The notes below the pieces were generated by a model. It did no database searches and was not told where the DNA came from. It saw nothing but the letters and a program-made list of their open reading frames with translations. The position numbers were made by a program, and so were the translations under genes. Of a DNA stretch of 64,000 bases, positions 34,861-44,820 are shown piece after piece. Where the stretch lies: contig NZ_JAIBKA010000003.1 of assembly GCF_022603395.1 (NCBI RefSeq), positions 248,001-312,000 of the forward strand, in the 5' to 3' direction. This DNA comes from Desulfoferrobacter suflitae (GTDB lineage Bacteria > Desulfobacterota > Syntrophobacteria > Syntrophobacterales > Syntrophobacteraceae). Numbering within the stretch: position 1 is the stretch's first letter; each line of letters opens with the position of its first letter.

Positions 34861-35505
34861 TCATCCGCTGGTGACAATACGAGCATCCACCACGAGCGCC
34901 CGGTCGGCGTAGGCCATCACCGGATTCATGTCCATCTCTACGATGTCTTCTCGAGCCAGGCTCAACCCTGCCACCTTGTCCATCAAGTCGATCAAGTGGT
35001 CGTCACCCACGGGCGGCAGGTTGCGGAAACCCTTTCGCAGTTTCGGCCAGGTTTTCAATTCGTTCAGCATTTCGCAAAAGTCAGACCGGCGGGCGGGCAA
35101 AAGCCGAAAACTCACGTCTTTGAAAAGTTCCAAAAATACACCCCCAAGGCCGAGGCTGATTACCAGACCGAAACCGTCATGCCGCTGAACTCCGATATAG
35201 AATTCCGCACCGGGAGGTGCCATGGGTTCAACGATGATCGCCGCTTCGCCATGGAGTTTTTGTCGAAGTCTGATCAGTTCGTCATAGGCTCTCGCCACAG
35301 CCGACTGATCCTCCAGGTTCAGAAAAACTCCTCCAACTTCGGTTTTATGCGAGTAACGGCTGCTGGAAAGCTTGAGCACCAAAGGGTAGCCCATTTGTTC
35401 AGCCGCATCCGCGGCGTCCTGCAGCGAGTCGATTATCCTGGTTGGGACGATCGGTACCTGAGCCTTTTCGAGCAGTTCCTTGGCTTCATGTTCCGGCAGA
35501 ATCAT
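34861..35505 (-). CDS. NDP-forming acyl-CoA synthetase, ATP-grasp (beta) subunit
   Basis: 214 residues. ATP-grasp domain MILPEHEAKELLEKAQVPIVPT, YPLVLKLSSSRYSHKTEVGGV (nucleotide and phosphohistidine side), and the ending VVDARIV. It should pair with the CoA-binding subunit encoded immediately upstream. The enzyme converts acyl-CoA with ADP (or GDP) and phosphate to acid and ATP, conserving energy. The start at 35505 has AAGGAG 8 bases upstream. Confidence 0.9.
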   Translation of the reverse strand: MILPEHEAKELLEKAQVPIVPTRIIDSLQDAADAAEQMGYPLVLKLSSSRYSHKTEVGGVFLNLEDQSAVARAYDELIRLRQKLHGEAAIIVEPMAPPGAEFYIGVQRHDGFGLVISLGLGGVFLELFKDVSFRLLPARRSDFCEMLNELKTWPKLRKGFRNLPPVGDDHLIDLMDKVAGLSLAREDIVEMDMNPVMAYADRALVVDARIVTSG

Positions 35506-35558
35506 GCGAATTTCTCCTTGTGCCCAATGTAGTGAGAGCAAGCACGTGCAAATGAGGT

Positions 35559-36947
35559 CTAACGGTCACACATGCGACGCCGATTGAGCAACGCGTTCAA
35601 TGCCATGGCGCCGTCTTCGGGCGTGAGGTAGGCGCAGATGCCCTTGGCTGCGCATTCTTCCAAATGCGGCCGTACCTCAAATGGATTGGCCAGCAGCACC
35701 AGCACCATGGGTTTGGTTACTGTTCGCTGCAGCTGCTCCAGTTCCGGCAGCGGCAGGCGTATCTGGCGGTTGTAATTCCATACCAGAAAATAGGCGTCAT
35801 AGTCTTCCGCCGTCAAAGCCTGCAGGACCCGACTGTAGACATGAGGCAAAAAACCCGGACCGGTCAAATCGACGGGGTTCTGAGTTGCAACAGCGGTTTT
35901 TTCGCCGATGATCTTTCTGACCGCCTCCTTGGTTGCCGGCGAAAGATCGGGCAGTTTCCACCCGTTTCCAATGAGCATGTCCATGGCTACAATGCTCGGA
36001 CCCGCCGTGAAGGTGAGGGCGCATAACCGGTTTCCCCCGGGCAACTGCAGCATGCTCAGGGCTTTTGCACTGACGGCGGCTTCCCAGGTTGATTGGACTT
36101 CGACCAGGCCGGCTTGTCGAAACATGGATCGATACAGGTCATATTCCCCGGTCAGGCTGCCGGTATGAGTCGCCGTAGCCCGCGAAACCTCCTCGTGCTT
36201 GCCCGCCTTGTAAACCACCACCGGTTTACGTGCGGCCACCTTGCCGGCGGCTTCATAGAAGGCGCGGGGAGCATGCAATCCTTCAATGAACAAACAGAAC
36301 GTCCTGACGGCCGGATCGTCGCTCAGGGCTTCCAGGTAATCGCCGAAGTCCACGACACTGCAGTTCCCGGCTCCCACAAAGTGGCTGAGTCCGCACTGCA
36401 GAGAACGCAGACACTGGCCAAGTGCCGTTCCAACACCGCCGCTCTGGGAGATCACCGCAACGGGACCGGGGAACGTGTCGAGATGCCAGAAGATGCTGTG
36501 CATCCCATGATGGAAGCTCGAAATTCCAAGAGTGTTGGGGCCGATTACCGGCATTTGATAATGCTCCGCCAGTGCCTTAAGGCTCTCCTCCAGCTCCTTG
36601 CCCCCGGCTCCTACCTCCTTAAAGCCTCCCGCCACGATGGTAACTGCTCCGATGCCCAGTTGGGCGGCTTCTTCGGCCATTTTCAGCGCCAGGTTCTGGT
36701 TGAGCAGGAGGATAGCCAGGTCGGGCGGCGGATCAATGGCTTCCAGACTTGGATAGCATTTCTTGCCAAGCAGGGTCTCGTACTTGGGATTGACGGGGAA
36801 AATATCTCCTTGAAAGGAGCTGCCGAGCAGGTTGATCAGGGGCCCTATCCCCACCGAATGCTGATCCTGGGAGGCACCGACTACGGCAATTCGAGTCGCA
36901 TTGAAGGCCCTTTTCAATTTTTCCATCATTGTTGATGATATGGTCAT
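35559..36947 (-). CDS. NDP-forming acyl-CoA synthetase, CoA-binding (alpha) subunit
   Basis: 462 residues. CoA-binding Rossmann domain (RIAVVGASQDQHSVG), followed by succinyl-CoA-ligase-like domains with GPNTLGI, VAVISQSGGVGTAL and a phospho-His loop region in CALTFTAGPSIVAMD. The His residue that carries phosphate in related enzymes lies in the ATHTGSLTGEYDLY segment. The ATG at 36947 is selected because GGAGG lies 6 bases upstream. It is 53 bases ahead of the beta subunit gene. Substrate (acetyl, aryl, other) cannot be decided. Confidence 0.9.
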   Translation of the reverse strand: MTISSTMMEKLKRAFNATRIAVVGASQDQHSVGIGPLINLLGSSFQGDIFPVNPKYETLLGKKCYPSLEAIDPPPDLAILLLNQNLALKMAEEAAQLGIGAVTIVAGGFKEVGAGGKELEESLKALAEHYQMPVIGPNTLGISSFHHGMHSIFWHLDTFPGPVAVISQSGGVGTALGQCLRSLQCGLSHFVGAGNCSVVDFGDYLEALSDDPAVRTFCLFIEGLHAPRAFYEAAGKVAARKPVVVYKAGKHEEVSRATATHTGSLTGEYDLYRSMFRQAGLVEVQSTWEAAVSAKALSMLQLPGGNRLCALTFTAGPSIVAMDMLIGNGWKLPDLSPATKEAVRKIIGEKTAVATQNPVDLTGPGFLPHVYSRVLQALTAEDYDAYFLVWNYNRQIRLPLPELEQLQRTVTKPMVLVLLANPFEVRPHLEECAAKGICAYLTPEDGAMALNALLNRRRMCDR

Positions 36948-37210
36948 GGCATCCTCCAAGATGATTGCATGCATAACGAAACGGGACCATAGCGGAATCC
37001 GCCGTCGAACGGAAAAGCCGGATTGCGGTCATACCGTTGCTTTTCGGCAATGGAACCGGAAAAACAAGCTTGCACACTATAGGGCAGATCGGCGTAAACT
37101 GGAAGGCGAAAAAACGACAGGGATAACGAACCACGGTTGCTATGGTCGATGAGTCATTGATTCTCTTTTATGGTTGCTCAACCGAAAACATGGGGGCAAC
37201 GGGTGGAGGT

Positions 37211-37744
37211 ATGATGCAACGAAACATCAATGGCAAAATTATCAGGCTTATCCAGGGCGATTTGACTGATCTCGAGGTGGACGCCATTGTCAATGCAGCA
37301 AACTCGCAGCTCATTCTGGGAGGCGGTGTCGCAGGAGCGATCCGCACCAAAGGGGGACCGGCCATCCAGGAAGAGTGCAACCGCATTGGCGGCACGACGG
37401 TGGGCAATGCGGTCATCACCGGCGCGGGCAATCTCAAAGCGCGTTACGTCATTCATGCGGTTGGCCCGCGTTACGGCGCGGGGAATGAAGACGAAAAACT
37501 GCGTCAGGCCACATTGAACAGTTTCGCGCGGGCGTCCGAAAAGGGTCTCAAGAGCATTGCGCTGCCCGCCGTGAGCACGGGCATTTTCGGTTTTCCCAAG
37601 GATCGGTGTGCCCGCATCATGCTCAAAGCGAGCATGGAGTTTTTGCAAAAGAAGGATACCAGCGTGGATGAGGTGATTTTTTGTCTGTGGTCCCGGGAAG
37701 ATCTGCGGGTATTTCAGGAAACCCTGCGATCCATGACCGAATGA
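37211..37744 (+). CDS. macro-domain protein (O-acetyl-ADP-ribose deacetylase type)
   Basis: 177 residues. MacroD-type fold that removes acetyl or ADP-ribose adducts: IRLIQGDLTDLEVDAIVNAANSQLILGGGVAGAI carries the catalytic Asp/Asn region; ITGAGNLKARYVIHAVGPR, and IALPAVSTGIFGFPKDR (substrate loop). GGAGG is directly upstream of the tandem ATGs at 37211 and 37214; either may be used. The open frame extends 5' to 37142 without family sequence. Confidence 0.93.
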   Translation: MMQRNINGKIIRLIQGDLTDLEVDAIVNAANSQLILGGGVAGAIRTKGGPAIQEECNRIGGTTVGNAVITGAGNLKARYVIHAVGPRYGAGNEDEKLRQATLNSFARASEKGLKSIALPAVSTGIFGFPKDRCARIMLKASMEFLQKKDTSVDEVIFCLWSREDLRVFQETLRSMTE

Positions 37745-37975
37745 GTGCAGTTGTGCGCAGATTGGCACGAGTCAATGGCGGTCACAATCGGAAGCCGGAT
37801 CAGCACGACACCTTGTGCAACACATTGGCGGCTTGCTCACACTGCGGTGTGACGATCTCATCCATGTAAAAGGGCCGGTCCGCGCCAAACTTTCGAGCAA
37901 CCGGTTTGATGAGCGGAACAAATCTCAAGATGCGCTGAACCATAGACGCGGGATGGTGCTACGCAAGGAGAGACC

Positions 37976-38380
37976 ATACGGGAAATCAAGGTCGGCGCGG
38001 CGGCACAATTTGCCAAGACGGTGAGTGAGGTGGACGTTTACCTCTATGCCGGGTTAAGTGACGATTTCAATCCCGCTCACATCAATGAAGCCCATGCGCG
38101 CAAACCCGTTTTCAAAACCAGGATCGCGCACGGCATGCCGGCGGCGGGATTCATTTCAGCTGTTCTGGGGACCCAATTGCCCGCACCGGGCAGCATTTAC
38201 ATTCGCCAGGAACTGAATTTTCTGGCGCCGGTCCACATGGGAGATACCATCACTGCACGGGTGGAAGTGGTTGAGGTCGACAACGGAAAAAAGAGAGTGC
38301 GAATGCGCACCACTTGTGTCAATCAGAACTCGGAAACAGTGCTGGACGGAGAAGCGGTGGTGAGCCCTCCGCGCAGATGA
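37976..38380 (+). CDS. MaoC-like (R)-specific enoyl-CoA hydratase
   Basis: 134 codons. Hot-dog hydratase of the PhaJ type: conserved N-terminal IREIKVGAAAQFAKTVSEVDVYLYAGLSDDFNPAHINEAHA (catalytic Asp and His in DDFNPxH), and HGMPAAGFISAVLGTQLPAPGS. It hydrates trans-2-enoyl-CoA to (R)-3-hydroxyacyl-CoA. The conserved N-terminus has no ATG/GTG/TTG: the codon at the right place is ATA (37976), 5 bases after AAGGAG. The next plausible start is GTG at 38021, giving 119 residues and losing the conserved segment. Confidence 0.85.
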   Translation: MREIKVGAAAQFAKTVSEVDVYLYAGLSDDFNPAHINEAHARKPVFKTRIAHGMPAAGFISAVLGTQLPAPGSIYIRQELNFLAPVHMGDTITARVEVVEVDNGKKRVRMRTTCVNQNSETVLDGEAVVSPPRR

Positions 38381-38459
38381 AGCCATTCCCGGGAACATGC
38401 CTTCAAGCGGATGGAGGAACCCCGTTGAAGGCATTGGGGCGGAGTGGAAGCTGAGAATG

Positions 38460-39143
38460 CTAGAGATCGATATGTTCCCCGGGTTGCAGCACGGTCACTT
38501 CGGTCGATGTTTCGGCTTCGACGCGCTTTTTCCAGGCGACAGGATCCTGCTTGATCACGTCAAAAGTGTCGTAGTGAATCGGAACGACCTGCCTGGGCTC
38601 GAGCAGCTTGACGGCGCGCAGGCCGTCGTCCGGACCCATGGTAAAATTGTCTCCAATGGGCAAAATCGCGAGATCAAGCCCTTCTTCGCCAATCAATTTC
38701 ATGTCGTAGAACAGACCGGTGTCGCATGCGTGATAGATTTTTTTATTCTGAATGGTGAACAGAAAGCCGCACGGATTGCCGCCGTAAGATCCATCGGGAA
38801 GCGCCGAGCCGTGCTGAGCAATGGTCAGTTTTGCACGCCCCCAGGGATAATCGAAACCTCCTCCAATGTGCTGCGGATGCAGGTTGCTGAGTCCCTGGCC
38901 GGCCAGCCAGTTGTGGATTTCAAAATTGCTGACAACGGTGGCCCCGGTCCGCTGGGCGATCTGCACGGTATCGCCCAGATGATCCCCGTGCCCGTGTGAT
39001 ACAAAGATGTAGTCGGCGGGGACCGCATCGGCGCTGACGGCAGCAAGGGGGTTCCCGCTCAGAAACGGATCGATCAGCAAGTGGGTGTCGCCTGCTTGAA
39101 TGAGAATGCAGGCATGGCTGTACCAGGTCACTCTAATGCTCAT
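38460..39143 (-). CDS. metallo-beta-lactamase-fold hydrolase, UPF0173 type
   Basis: 227 residues. Zinc-site motif SHGHGDHLGDT (HxHxDH), the upstream SHACILIQAGDTHLLIDPFLSGNP, AQHGSALPDG and a third ligand in ACDTGLFYD and PIHYDTFD. Family members have uncertain substrates. AAGGAGG precedes the ATG at 39143 by 5 bases; the earlier ATG at 39197 has no such site. It is convergent with the hydratase gene. Confidence 0.93.
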   Translation of the reverse strand: MSIRVTWYSHACILIQAGDTHLLIDPFLSGNPLAAVSADAVPADYIFVSHGHGDHLGDTVQIAQRTGATVVSNFEIHNWLAGQGLSNLHPQHIGGGFDYPWGRAKLTIAQHGSALPDGSYGGNPCGFLFTIQNKKIYHACDTGLFYDMKLIGEEGLDLAILPIGDNFTMGPDDGLRAVKLLEPRQVVPIHYDTFDVIKQDPVAWKKRVEAETSTEVTVLQPGEHIDL

Positions 39144-39443
39144 TTTGTCCTCCTTGTTTTCCGGTTGATTGGTCATCTCCAAAGCATGGAGACTCACCCA
39201 TTTATACTAAACCATCGAGCAATCTTCCAGTGAGTTGCCCTTGATTTGTATCGGGGTAAGGTTTGCCGTTTTGCGCTGTATTCTCTTCTTGACAGGCACT
39301 GCGGCTTTGCATAAGGTGAAGCGTCGCCAAGTGACTGGCAGCGATCGTCAGCTGGTCTCAGTTACACCGGCACTGGTCAAAGAGAAACCGGGTGATCTAT
39401 GGCCGCAGCCCCTGGTGGATTGAATGTGATGAGGAGTAGCCGA

Positions 39444-39815
39444 ATGAAGAAGTTTTTGCTGCTGGTGGTAGTGCTTTTGCTGGCTCCCAATGTTTATGCC
39501 GGCGGCCCTCCTCCGGATAAGGTCGCGCATTTTTCAGGCGGTGTTGTCTCAGGACTTATTGCCACAGCGGTAGCCAATGAATTTGTGCCGCGCCACAGGC
39601 TCATAGCAGGCATAGTGCTGGGTACGATCCCGGGAATCATAATAGAAGCCGAAAATTCAACCTACTCGGCAGGATTTTCCGAGGGCGACCTGCTGGCTCA
39701 TTTTTTGGGTTCAGTGGTGGGCTCAGTGATCTCGGATAAACTCATCCTGAAATTTCTGGTGGACGAAAGGGGCCCCAACAAGGCCTACGGCGTGCAGGTC
39801 GGCAAAAGGTTCTAG
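39444..39815 (+). CDS. exported small protein with glycine-rich membrane segment
   Basis: 123 residues. Signal peptide MKKFLLLVVVLLLAPNVYAGG with probable cleavage after VYA. The mature part has GGVVSGLIATAVANE, IAGIVLGTIPGIIIE, and FSEGDLLAHFLGSVVGSVISD, with small-residue helices like putative membrane or VanZ/YfjM-type lipoproteins. GAGGAG lies 9 bases before the ATG. Function not known. Confidence 0.75.
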   Translation: MKKFLLLVVVLLLAPNVYAGGPPPDKVAHFSGGVVSGLIATAVANEFVPRHRLIAGIVLGTIPGIIIEAENSTYSAGFSEGDLLAHFLGSVVGSVISDKLILKFLVDERGPNKAYGVQVGKRF

Positions 39816-39927
39816 CGGCCGGATGACTAAAATTTTATGGACTGAGGCTTCCCCTGAATCAGAGTTTGTATTGACTACCCCCCATCATCCAGAGCATTAA
39901 GGTTCTCTATTAAAAATCCATTACAGA

Positions 39928-41838
39928 ATGAAGAGAGATAATATTTTCGCGCATCGGCACGGAGGAACGGCACTCATTTTGGTGCTGTTCCTCGCGGTAT
40001 CATTTGGTACCAGGTCCGTCCTTCTGTTCACATCCCATGATGTTGTGACCTGGAGCTGGTTCGGCATTTTCAGCATCTTTTTTTGGGGTTTCCTCTATGA
40101 TCTGGCCGCGGCAAGCTACCTTGCGATCCCTGTAGCGCTCTATCTGATGCTCTTGCCTCAACGAATCTTCACCAGTCGATTGCACCGCATTCTATCCGTC
40201 GCCTTCTTTTTTGTTGTCCTGTATGGCCTGCTTTTCATAGCGGCGGCCGAGTGGTTTTTTTGGGATGAATTCGGAGTGCGGTTTAACTTCATTGCGGTGG
40301 ATTACCTCATTTACACCAAGGAGGTGGTCGGCAATATTTATGAGTCTTACCCGCTGGTACTCATTTTGAGCGCGCTGTTTCTCCTCACCGTCCTCCTCAC
40401 AGCGATCGTTTACCGGTTTGGACGGATGCGGTCATGGTTCGAGTCCACCGGCTCCTGGAAAGTACGCAGTACCTGGACAGGATGCGTTCTGCTTGCGGCC
40501 GTTTTGTTCACGGCGACGCTCGACAATCGAACGGTACCGGGATTGGGAAACTCCTACAATGAGGAGCTGGCCAAGAACGGCCCTTATTCCTTTGTAGCAG
40601 CCTTTCGCAATAATGAGCTGGAATACGACCAGTTTTACAGAGCCGAGGACAACACTGAAGCTTTTCGTCAGATTCGCGCTCTTCTGAAGACCGAAAATTC
40701 CACGTACATCTCACAGGAGCCTTACAATATCACCCGATTCATAGAGAACGAAGGGGAAGAAAAACGCTACAATGTCATTCAAATAACGGTGGAGAGCCTT
40801 AGCGCGGAATATTTGGGGGTGTTTGGGAATACCCAGGGACTCACTCCAAACCTTGATGCGTTGAGCGAAGAAAGCATCTTGTTCACCAATTGCTTTGCCA
40901 CCGGAACACGCACGGTGCGCGGCATGGAAGCGCTGGTGCTGTCGGTTCCGCCGACTCCTGGGCGGTCCATTGTGAAACGCCCCAATAACGAGGACCTTTT
41001 TTCGCTGGGATCTATTTTTCGATCCAAAGGTTATGACACTGCCTTCATCTACAGCGGTTTCGGCTATTTTGACAACATGAATCACTTCTTTGCCAACAAC
41101 GGCTACCGCGTTGTGGATCGCGCTTCAGTGCCTCAGGAAGCGATCACCTTTGCCAACGTTTGGGGAGCCTGTGATGAAGATCTGTACAACTGGGTGCTGG
41201 ACGAAGCCGACCGTTCTTACGCCCAGGATAAACCCTTCATGCACTTCGTCATGACTACTTCCAATCACCGCCCCTTCACCTACCCTGAGGGCAAAATCGA
41301 CATTCCATCCCACAGTGGCCGCCGCGGTGGCGTAAAATACACGGATTACGCCATTGGAGAGCTGATCCGCAAGGCCAAGGAGAGGCCATGGTTTTCCAAC
41401 ACCCTGTTTGTTATCGTGGCCGATCATTGCGCCGGAAGTGCCGGAAAAATGGATCTCCCCGTCAGGAAATACCGAATTCCACTGATGATCTATAACCCGG
41501 AGCTTTTGCAGCCTCGACGCGTAGAAAGACTGTGCAGCCAAATTGATTTCGCTCCGACTCTCCTTGGATTATTGCACTGGAGTTATGAGAGCCAGTTTTA
41601 CGGCAAAGACATTCTGCGCATGGAGCCAGACAGTGAATACGCATTGATTGGAACCTATCAGAAACTGGGTTACATGAAACAGAATCTGCTCACTGTTCTG
41701 AAGCCCATCCGCGAGGTGGCCGCCTACCGGTTTGACCTGGCCGGCACGACTCAGGCTCCGGCGGCAGAGGATGCGGATTTGACCAAACAAGCGATAGCTT
41801 ATTATCAAACGGCCAGCTTTCGATTCAATCATCGATGA
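39928..41838 (+). CDS. LTA-synthase-like membrane phosphotransferase/sulfatase-fold protein
   Basis: 636 residues. Five membrane helices in the first about 190 residues, then a periplasmic alkaline-phosphatase-superfamily domain: NVIQITVESLSAEYLG (metal Glu), NCFATGTRTVRGMEAL (catalytic Thr), FIYSGFGYFDNMNHFF, FMTTSNHRPF-like HFVMTTSNHRPFTYP (metal ligands) and VIVADHCAGS (Asp-His). In Gram-negatives such proteins transfer phosphoglycerol or phosphoethanolamine to glycans or lipids. Substrate not known. Intact. Confidence 0.88.
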   Translation: MKRDNIFAHRHGGTALILVLFLAVSFGTRSVLLFTSHDVVTWSWFGIFSIFFWGFLYDLAAASYLAIPVALYLMLLPQRIFTSRLHRILSVAFFFVVLYGLLFIAAAEWFFWDEFGVRFNFIAVDYLIYTKEVVGNIYESYPLVLILSALFLLTVLLTAIVYRFGRMRSWFESTGSWKVRSTWTGCVLLAAVLFTATLDNRTVPGLGNSYNEELAKNGPYSFVAAFRNNELEYDQFYRAEDNTEAFRQIRALLKTENSTYISQEPYNITRFIENEGEEKRYNVIQITVESLSAEYLGVFGNTQGLTPNLDALSEESILFTNCFATGTRTVRGMEALVLSVPPTPGRSIVKRPNNEDLFSLGSIFRSKGYDTAFIYSGFGYFDNMNHFFANNGYRVVDRASVPQEAITFANVWGACDEDLYNWVLDEADRSYAQDKPFMHFVMTTSNHRPFTYPEGKIDIPSHSGRRGGVKYTDYAIGELIRKAKERPWFSNTLFVIVADHCAGSAGKMDLPVRKYRIPLMIYNPELLQPRRVERLCSQIDFAPTLLGLLHWSYESQFYGKDILRMEPDSEYALIGTYQKLGYMKQNLLTVLKPIREVAAYRFDLAGTTQAPAAEDADLTKQAIAYYQTASFRFNHR

Positions 41839-42060
41839 GGGCCTAAGCTCTTTCATCCGGCTTCTCCCGCCAACGACTCGGTCGTAGTCCAATCCGGGCA
41901 CCGCTGGATCCCGGGAACAGAGTCCATTGGTCAATGACCGTGGGCTCAGCGAAGCAGGGCGAATGAGAGTTCCCCCATGGCCAGGCGAATCATTGGTATT
42001 TGCTTGGATTGGAGGTATAGTGACAGCCTTTTTCAATTTTCTTCTTATTCTCAACGCTAA

Positions 42061-43644
42061 ATGGATAAAACAATGATCACTGTGCTGGATTATGGTGCGG
42101 GCAACGTTCGAAGCGTGGTGAATGCCATTGAGAGCCTGGGGGAAAGGGTCAAGCTGGTGAGTGCCCCGGAAGATATTTTGGCGGCGCAAAAGCTGGTATT
42201 CCCGGGGGTGGGCGCCTTTGGAAGCATGATGCAGATTTTACAGGAACGCCGGTTGGTGGCTCCGCTGTTGCGTTATCTGCACTCGAATCGGCCCTTTCTG
42301 GGCATCTGTCTGGGACTGGAGGCGCTTTTCGAAAGCAGTGAAGAAGCGCCGGGAATTAAGGGTCTCGGCTTTATCCCGGGGCAGGTGAAGCGTTTTGACA
42401 TCGGTCTTTCGGTTCCCCATATCGGCTGGAACGGCGTCAAAGTCAAACAGCCATCGACGATCTTTTCCGGTTTCCAGGGTGATGAAAAGGTCTATTTTGT
42501 CCACTCGTATCACGTAGCTCCCAGGGACGACAAGGTGGTCCTGACAACCACAAACTACGGATATGAGTTTGTCAGCAGCATCCAGCAAGGCAACATCATC
42601 GCCACCCAATTCCACCCTGAGAAGAGCGGCGGAACCGGCCTGAACATACTGAAAAATTTTCTGCGCGCTGGAACGAAAGCGGTGCGACCCCAACGGAGCT
42701 GTGCCGAGACTATGCTGGCCAAGCGCATCATCGCCTGTCTGGATGTACGTTCCAACGATCAGGGAGACCTGGTAGTGACCAAAGGAGATCAGTATGAGGT
42801 GCGGGAAAGAGGTGAGGTGCGCAATCTCGGCAAACCTATCGATCTGGCCCGTCGTTATTATGAAGAAGGGGCGGATGAAATCACCTTCCTGAACATCACC
42901 GGATTTCGCGATTTCCCGCTGGAAGACATGCCCATGCTCGAGGTGCTGCGAAAAACTTCAGAGAATGTATTCGTGCCGCTCACCATCGGGGGAGGAATTC
43001 GCGACTATACGGACAGGCATGGCAAGAGCTATTCCGCCCTGCAGGTCGCCGCCGAGTATTTCCGTTCGGGAGCAGACAAAGTGTCCATAGGCAGTGACGC
43101 CGTGATAATTGCTGAAAAATACTTGAAGACCGGCAGAACAACCGGCCGCAGTTCCATGGAAGAGATTTCCCGGGTGTACGGCAATCAGGCGGTGGTCGTT
43201 TCCATTGATCCCCGCAGGGTCTATGTGCCATCCCCGGAAGCGGTCGCACACCAGGTCATTCCAACGGCGTTGCCGGGTCCCGGGGGAGAACGCTACTGCT
43301 GGTATCAGTGCACGGTAAAAGGGGGGCGAGAGGGGAGAGATCTCGATGCCGTGACGCTGGCTCAAGTTTGCGAAAAACTGGGAGCAGGCGAAATCCTGTT
43401 GAACTGCATCGACCGGGATGGAACCAATCTGGGATTCGATCTGGAACTGATCAATGCCGTCAAAAGGGCGGTGACCATTCCCGTGATTGCCTCCAGCGGT
43501 GCCGGCAGCCCACAGCACTTTCTGGAAGTTTTCACTCAAACGGCGGCCGAATCGGCTCTGGCGGCGGGCATCTTCCATCGCAAAGAGGTATCCATCGACG
43601 CCGTCAAGGATTTTCTCAAGGGCAAAGTAGAGGTCCGGACCTGA
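42061..43644 (+). CDS. hisHF: imidazole glycerol phosphate synthase, HisH-HisF fusion
   Basis: 527 residues joining the glutaminase (1-205) and cyclase (about 219-527) of histidine synthesis, which are separate polypeptides in most bacteria. Glutaminase triad: Cys83 in [10 protein letters not shown], His185 and Glu187 in QFHPEKSG. Cyclase: KRIIACLDV with Asp228, and [12 protein letters not shown] with Asp383. The cyclase carries the insertions seen in fungal/plant HIS7/HISN4: [57 protein letters not shown]. An FkbM gene overlaps its stop; hisA is at 57768. A second ATG at 42073 is possible. Confidence 0.95.
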   Translation: MDKTMITVLDYGAGNVRSVVNAIESLGERVKLVSAPEDILAAQKLVFPGVGAFGSMMQILQERRLVAPLLRYLHSNRPFLGICLGLEALFESSEEAPGIKGLGFIPGQVKRFDIGLSVPHIGWNGVKVKQPSTIFSGFQGDEKVYFVHSYHVAPRDDKVVLTTTNYGYEFVSSIQQGNIIATQFHPEKSGGTGLNILKNFLRAGTKAVRPQRSCAETMLAKRIIACLDVRSNDQGDLVVTKGDQYEVRERGEVRNLGKPIDLARRYYEEGADEITFLNITGFRDFPLEDMPMLEVLRKTSENVFVPLTIGGGIRDYTDRHGKSYSALQVAAEYFRSGADKVSIGSDAVIIAEKYLKTGRTTGRSSMEEISRVYGNQAVVVSIDPRRVYVPSPEAVAHQVIPTALPGPGGERYCWYQCTVKGGREGRDLDAVTLAQVCEKLGAGEILLNCIDRDGTNLGFDLELINAVKRAVTIPVIASSGAGSPQHFLEVFTQTAAESALAAGIFHRKEVSIDAVKDFLKGKVEVRT

Positions 43645-44762
43645 AAGTCATTCTGCTCAACAATCTGGACCAAATTCCCCAATCAGCAGCAATCGGTATC
43701 ATCGGGGAAAGCGGCAGAAATGAAAGGCTCGGGCAAGTACTCCAGGTTTTGAGGCCCGATGTCGAGATTCGGCTTTGCGGGCAAGCGGAAGATCCGCCAT
43801 CCGGTTGTACAGCTGCCGGCGTTGCCGGCGCTCAATCCCACCGCGCGCCGCAGCAGGTGGATTGTGTTCTGACAACAACCTACAAGTCCAGAGTCTATTG
43901 TCGAATCCTGCGGTCAGGAAAGATCCCGGCCGAGGTTCCGGTGCTTGTGGTGAATCCCAATTTTTATCATCCGTTCCTGCAGCTGGGGGGTGATTGCCGG
44001 AAACACACCCGCAGGCTGCGGGAAGCCCAGAAGGTTTTTCCCTTCGATGAGGATAAAGATTTTTATGATCTGCTCATCTCGGCCATGCCGTTAAAAAGTG
44101 ATTTGACCCCTTTGTATCTCCACCTGACGCAACTGTGGAGTCGCATGGGGAGGCAGTACTTTGACCACATCAACAAGTCTGTCATACAGACCGTCATCGA
44201 GGGGGGAGTGGCCGATGGCTGGGTTTCGGCACAATTCCTGGGATCTTTTGAAAACGCGGTCGTGTATGGGTTTGATCCGGACCGCGAGCTTTTCCAAAAC
44301 AGCTACCACAAACCATTCCTGCTGCACAGCCGGCGCTTCCACTATATGCCGCTGGGTCTCTGGCAACAGGCCGCGCGCCTGCCCTTTCACGTCGCCAGAA
44401 CATTCACTTCAAGGGTAACCGAACAAGGGCTGGAATCGGCCGACGATTCCATCGAAACGACGGCGGTGGACGATTTTGTTGCCGCCGCAAGGATCGATAA
44501 AGTCGACTTTATCAAGCTCGATGTCGAGGGAGCGGAGCTTGACGTCATGCGCGGCGCGCGTCAGACCATCTGCAATCACCGGCCGCAGTTGGCCGTATGC
44601 GTCTATCACAAACTGGAACATTATTATGAGATTCCTCTGTTGCTGTCGCAGTACACCGAGAACTATATTTTTAGAATCGGCCATTATTCGCCGTTTCATC
44701 TTTTCAGCGAGACGGTGCTGTATGGGATCCCCCGCGAGCTTTACTATTCCCACCCGCACTGA
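43641..44762 (+). CDS. FkbM-family methyltransferase
   Basis: About 373 residues. The C-terminal half has the FkbM SAM-methyltransferase features: VVYGFDPDRELFQNSY, TTAVDDFVAAARIDKVDFIKLDVEGAELDVMRGAR (the VDFIKxDVEGAE motif) and QLAVCVYHKLEHYYEIPLLL. The first about 130 residues are not recognised. No ATG, GTG or TTG with a ribosome site is found at the likely N-terminus; CTG at 43641 overlaps the hisHF stop (CTGA) in frame and is the best candidate, with the frame open further upstream only as hisHF antisense-free overlap. Target molecule unknown. Confidence 0.8.
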   Translation: MKVILLNNLDQIPQSAAIGIIGESGRNERLGQVLQVLRPDVEIRLCGQAEDPPSGCTAAGVAGAQSHRAPQQVDCVLTTTYKSRVYCRILRSGKIPAEVPVLVVNPNFYHPFLQLGGDCRKHTRRLREAQKVFPFDEDKDFYDLLISAMPLKSDLTPLYLHLTQLWSRMGRQYFDHINKSVIQTVIEGGVADGWVSAQFLGSFENAVVYGFDPDRELFQNSYHKPFLLHSRRFHYMPLGLWQQAARLPFHVARTFTSRVTEQGLESADDSIETTAVDDFVAAARIDKVDFIKLDVEGAELDVMRGARQTICNHRPQLAVCVYHKLEHYYEIPLLLSQYTENYIFRIGHYSPFHLFSETVLYGIPRELYYSHPH

Positions 44763-44820
44763 CAGAGCACAACAGGACTATCCGGGAGAAACCCTCTCGC
44801 AGGATCATTGAAAGGAACCA

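Noticed and set aside
43308-43640. Upstream extension of the FkbM frame inside hisHF
   Set aside because: It overlaps well-conserved HisF coding sequence in another frame and has no similarity of its own.
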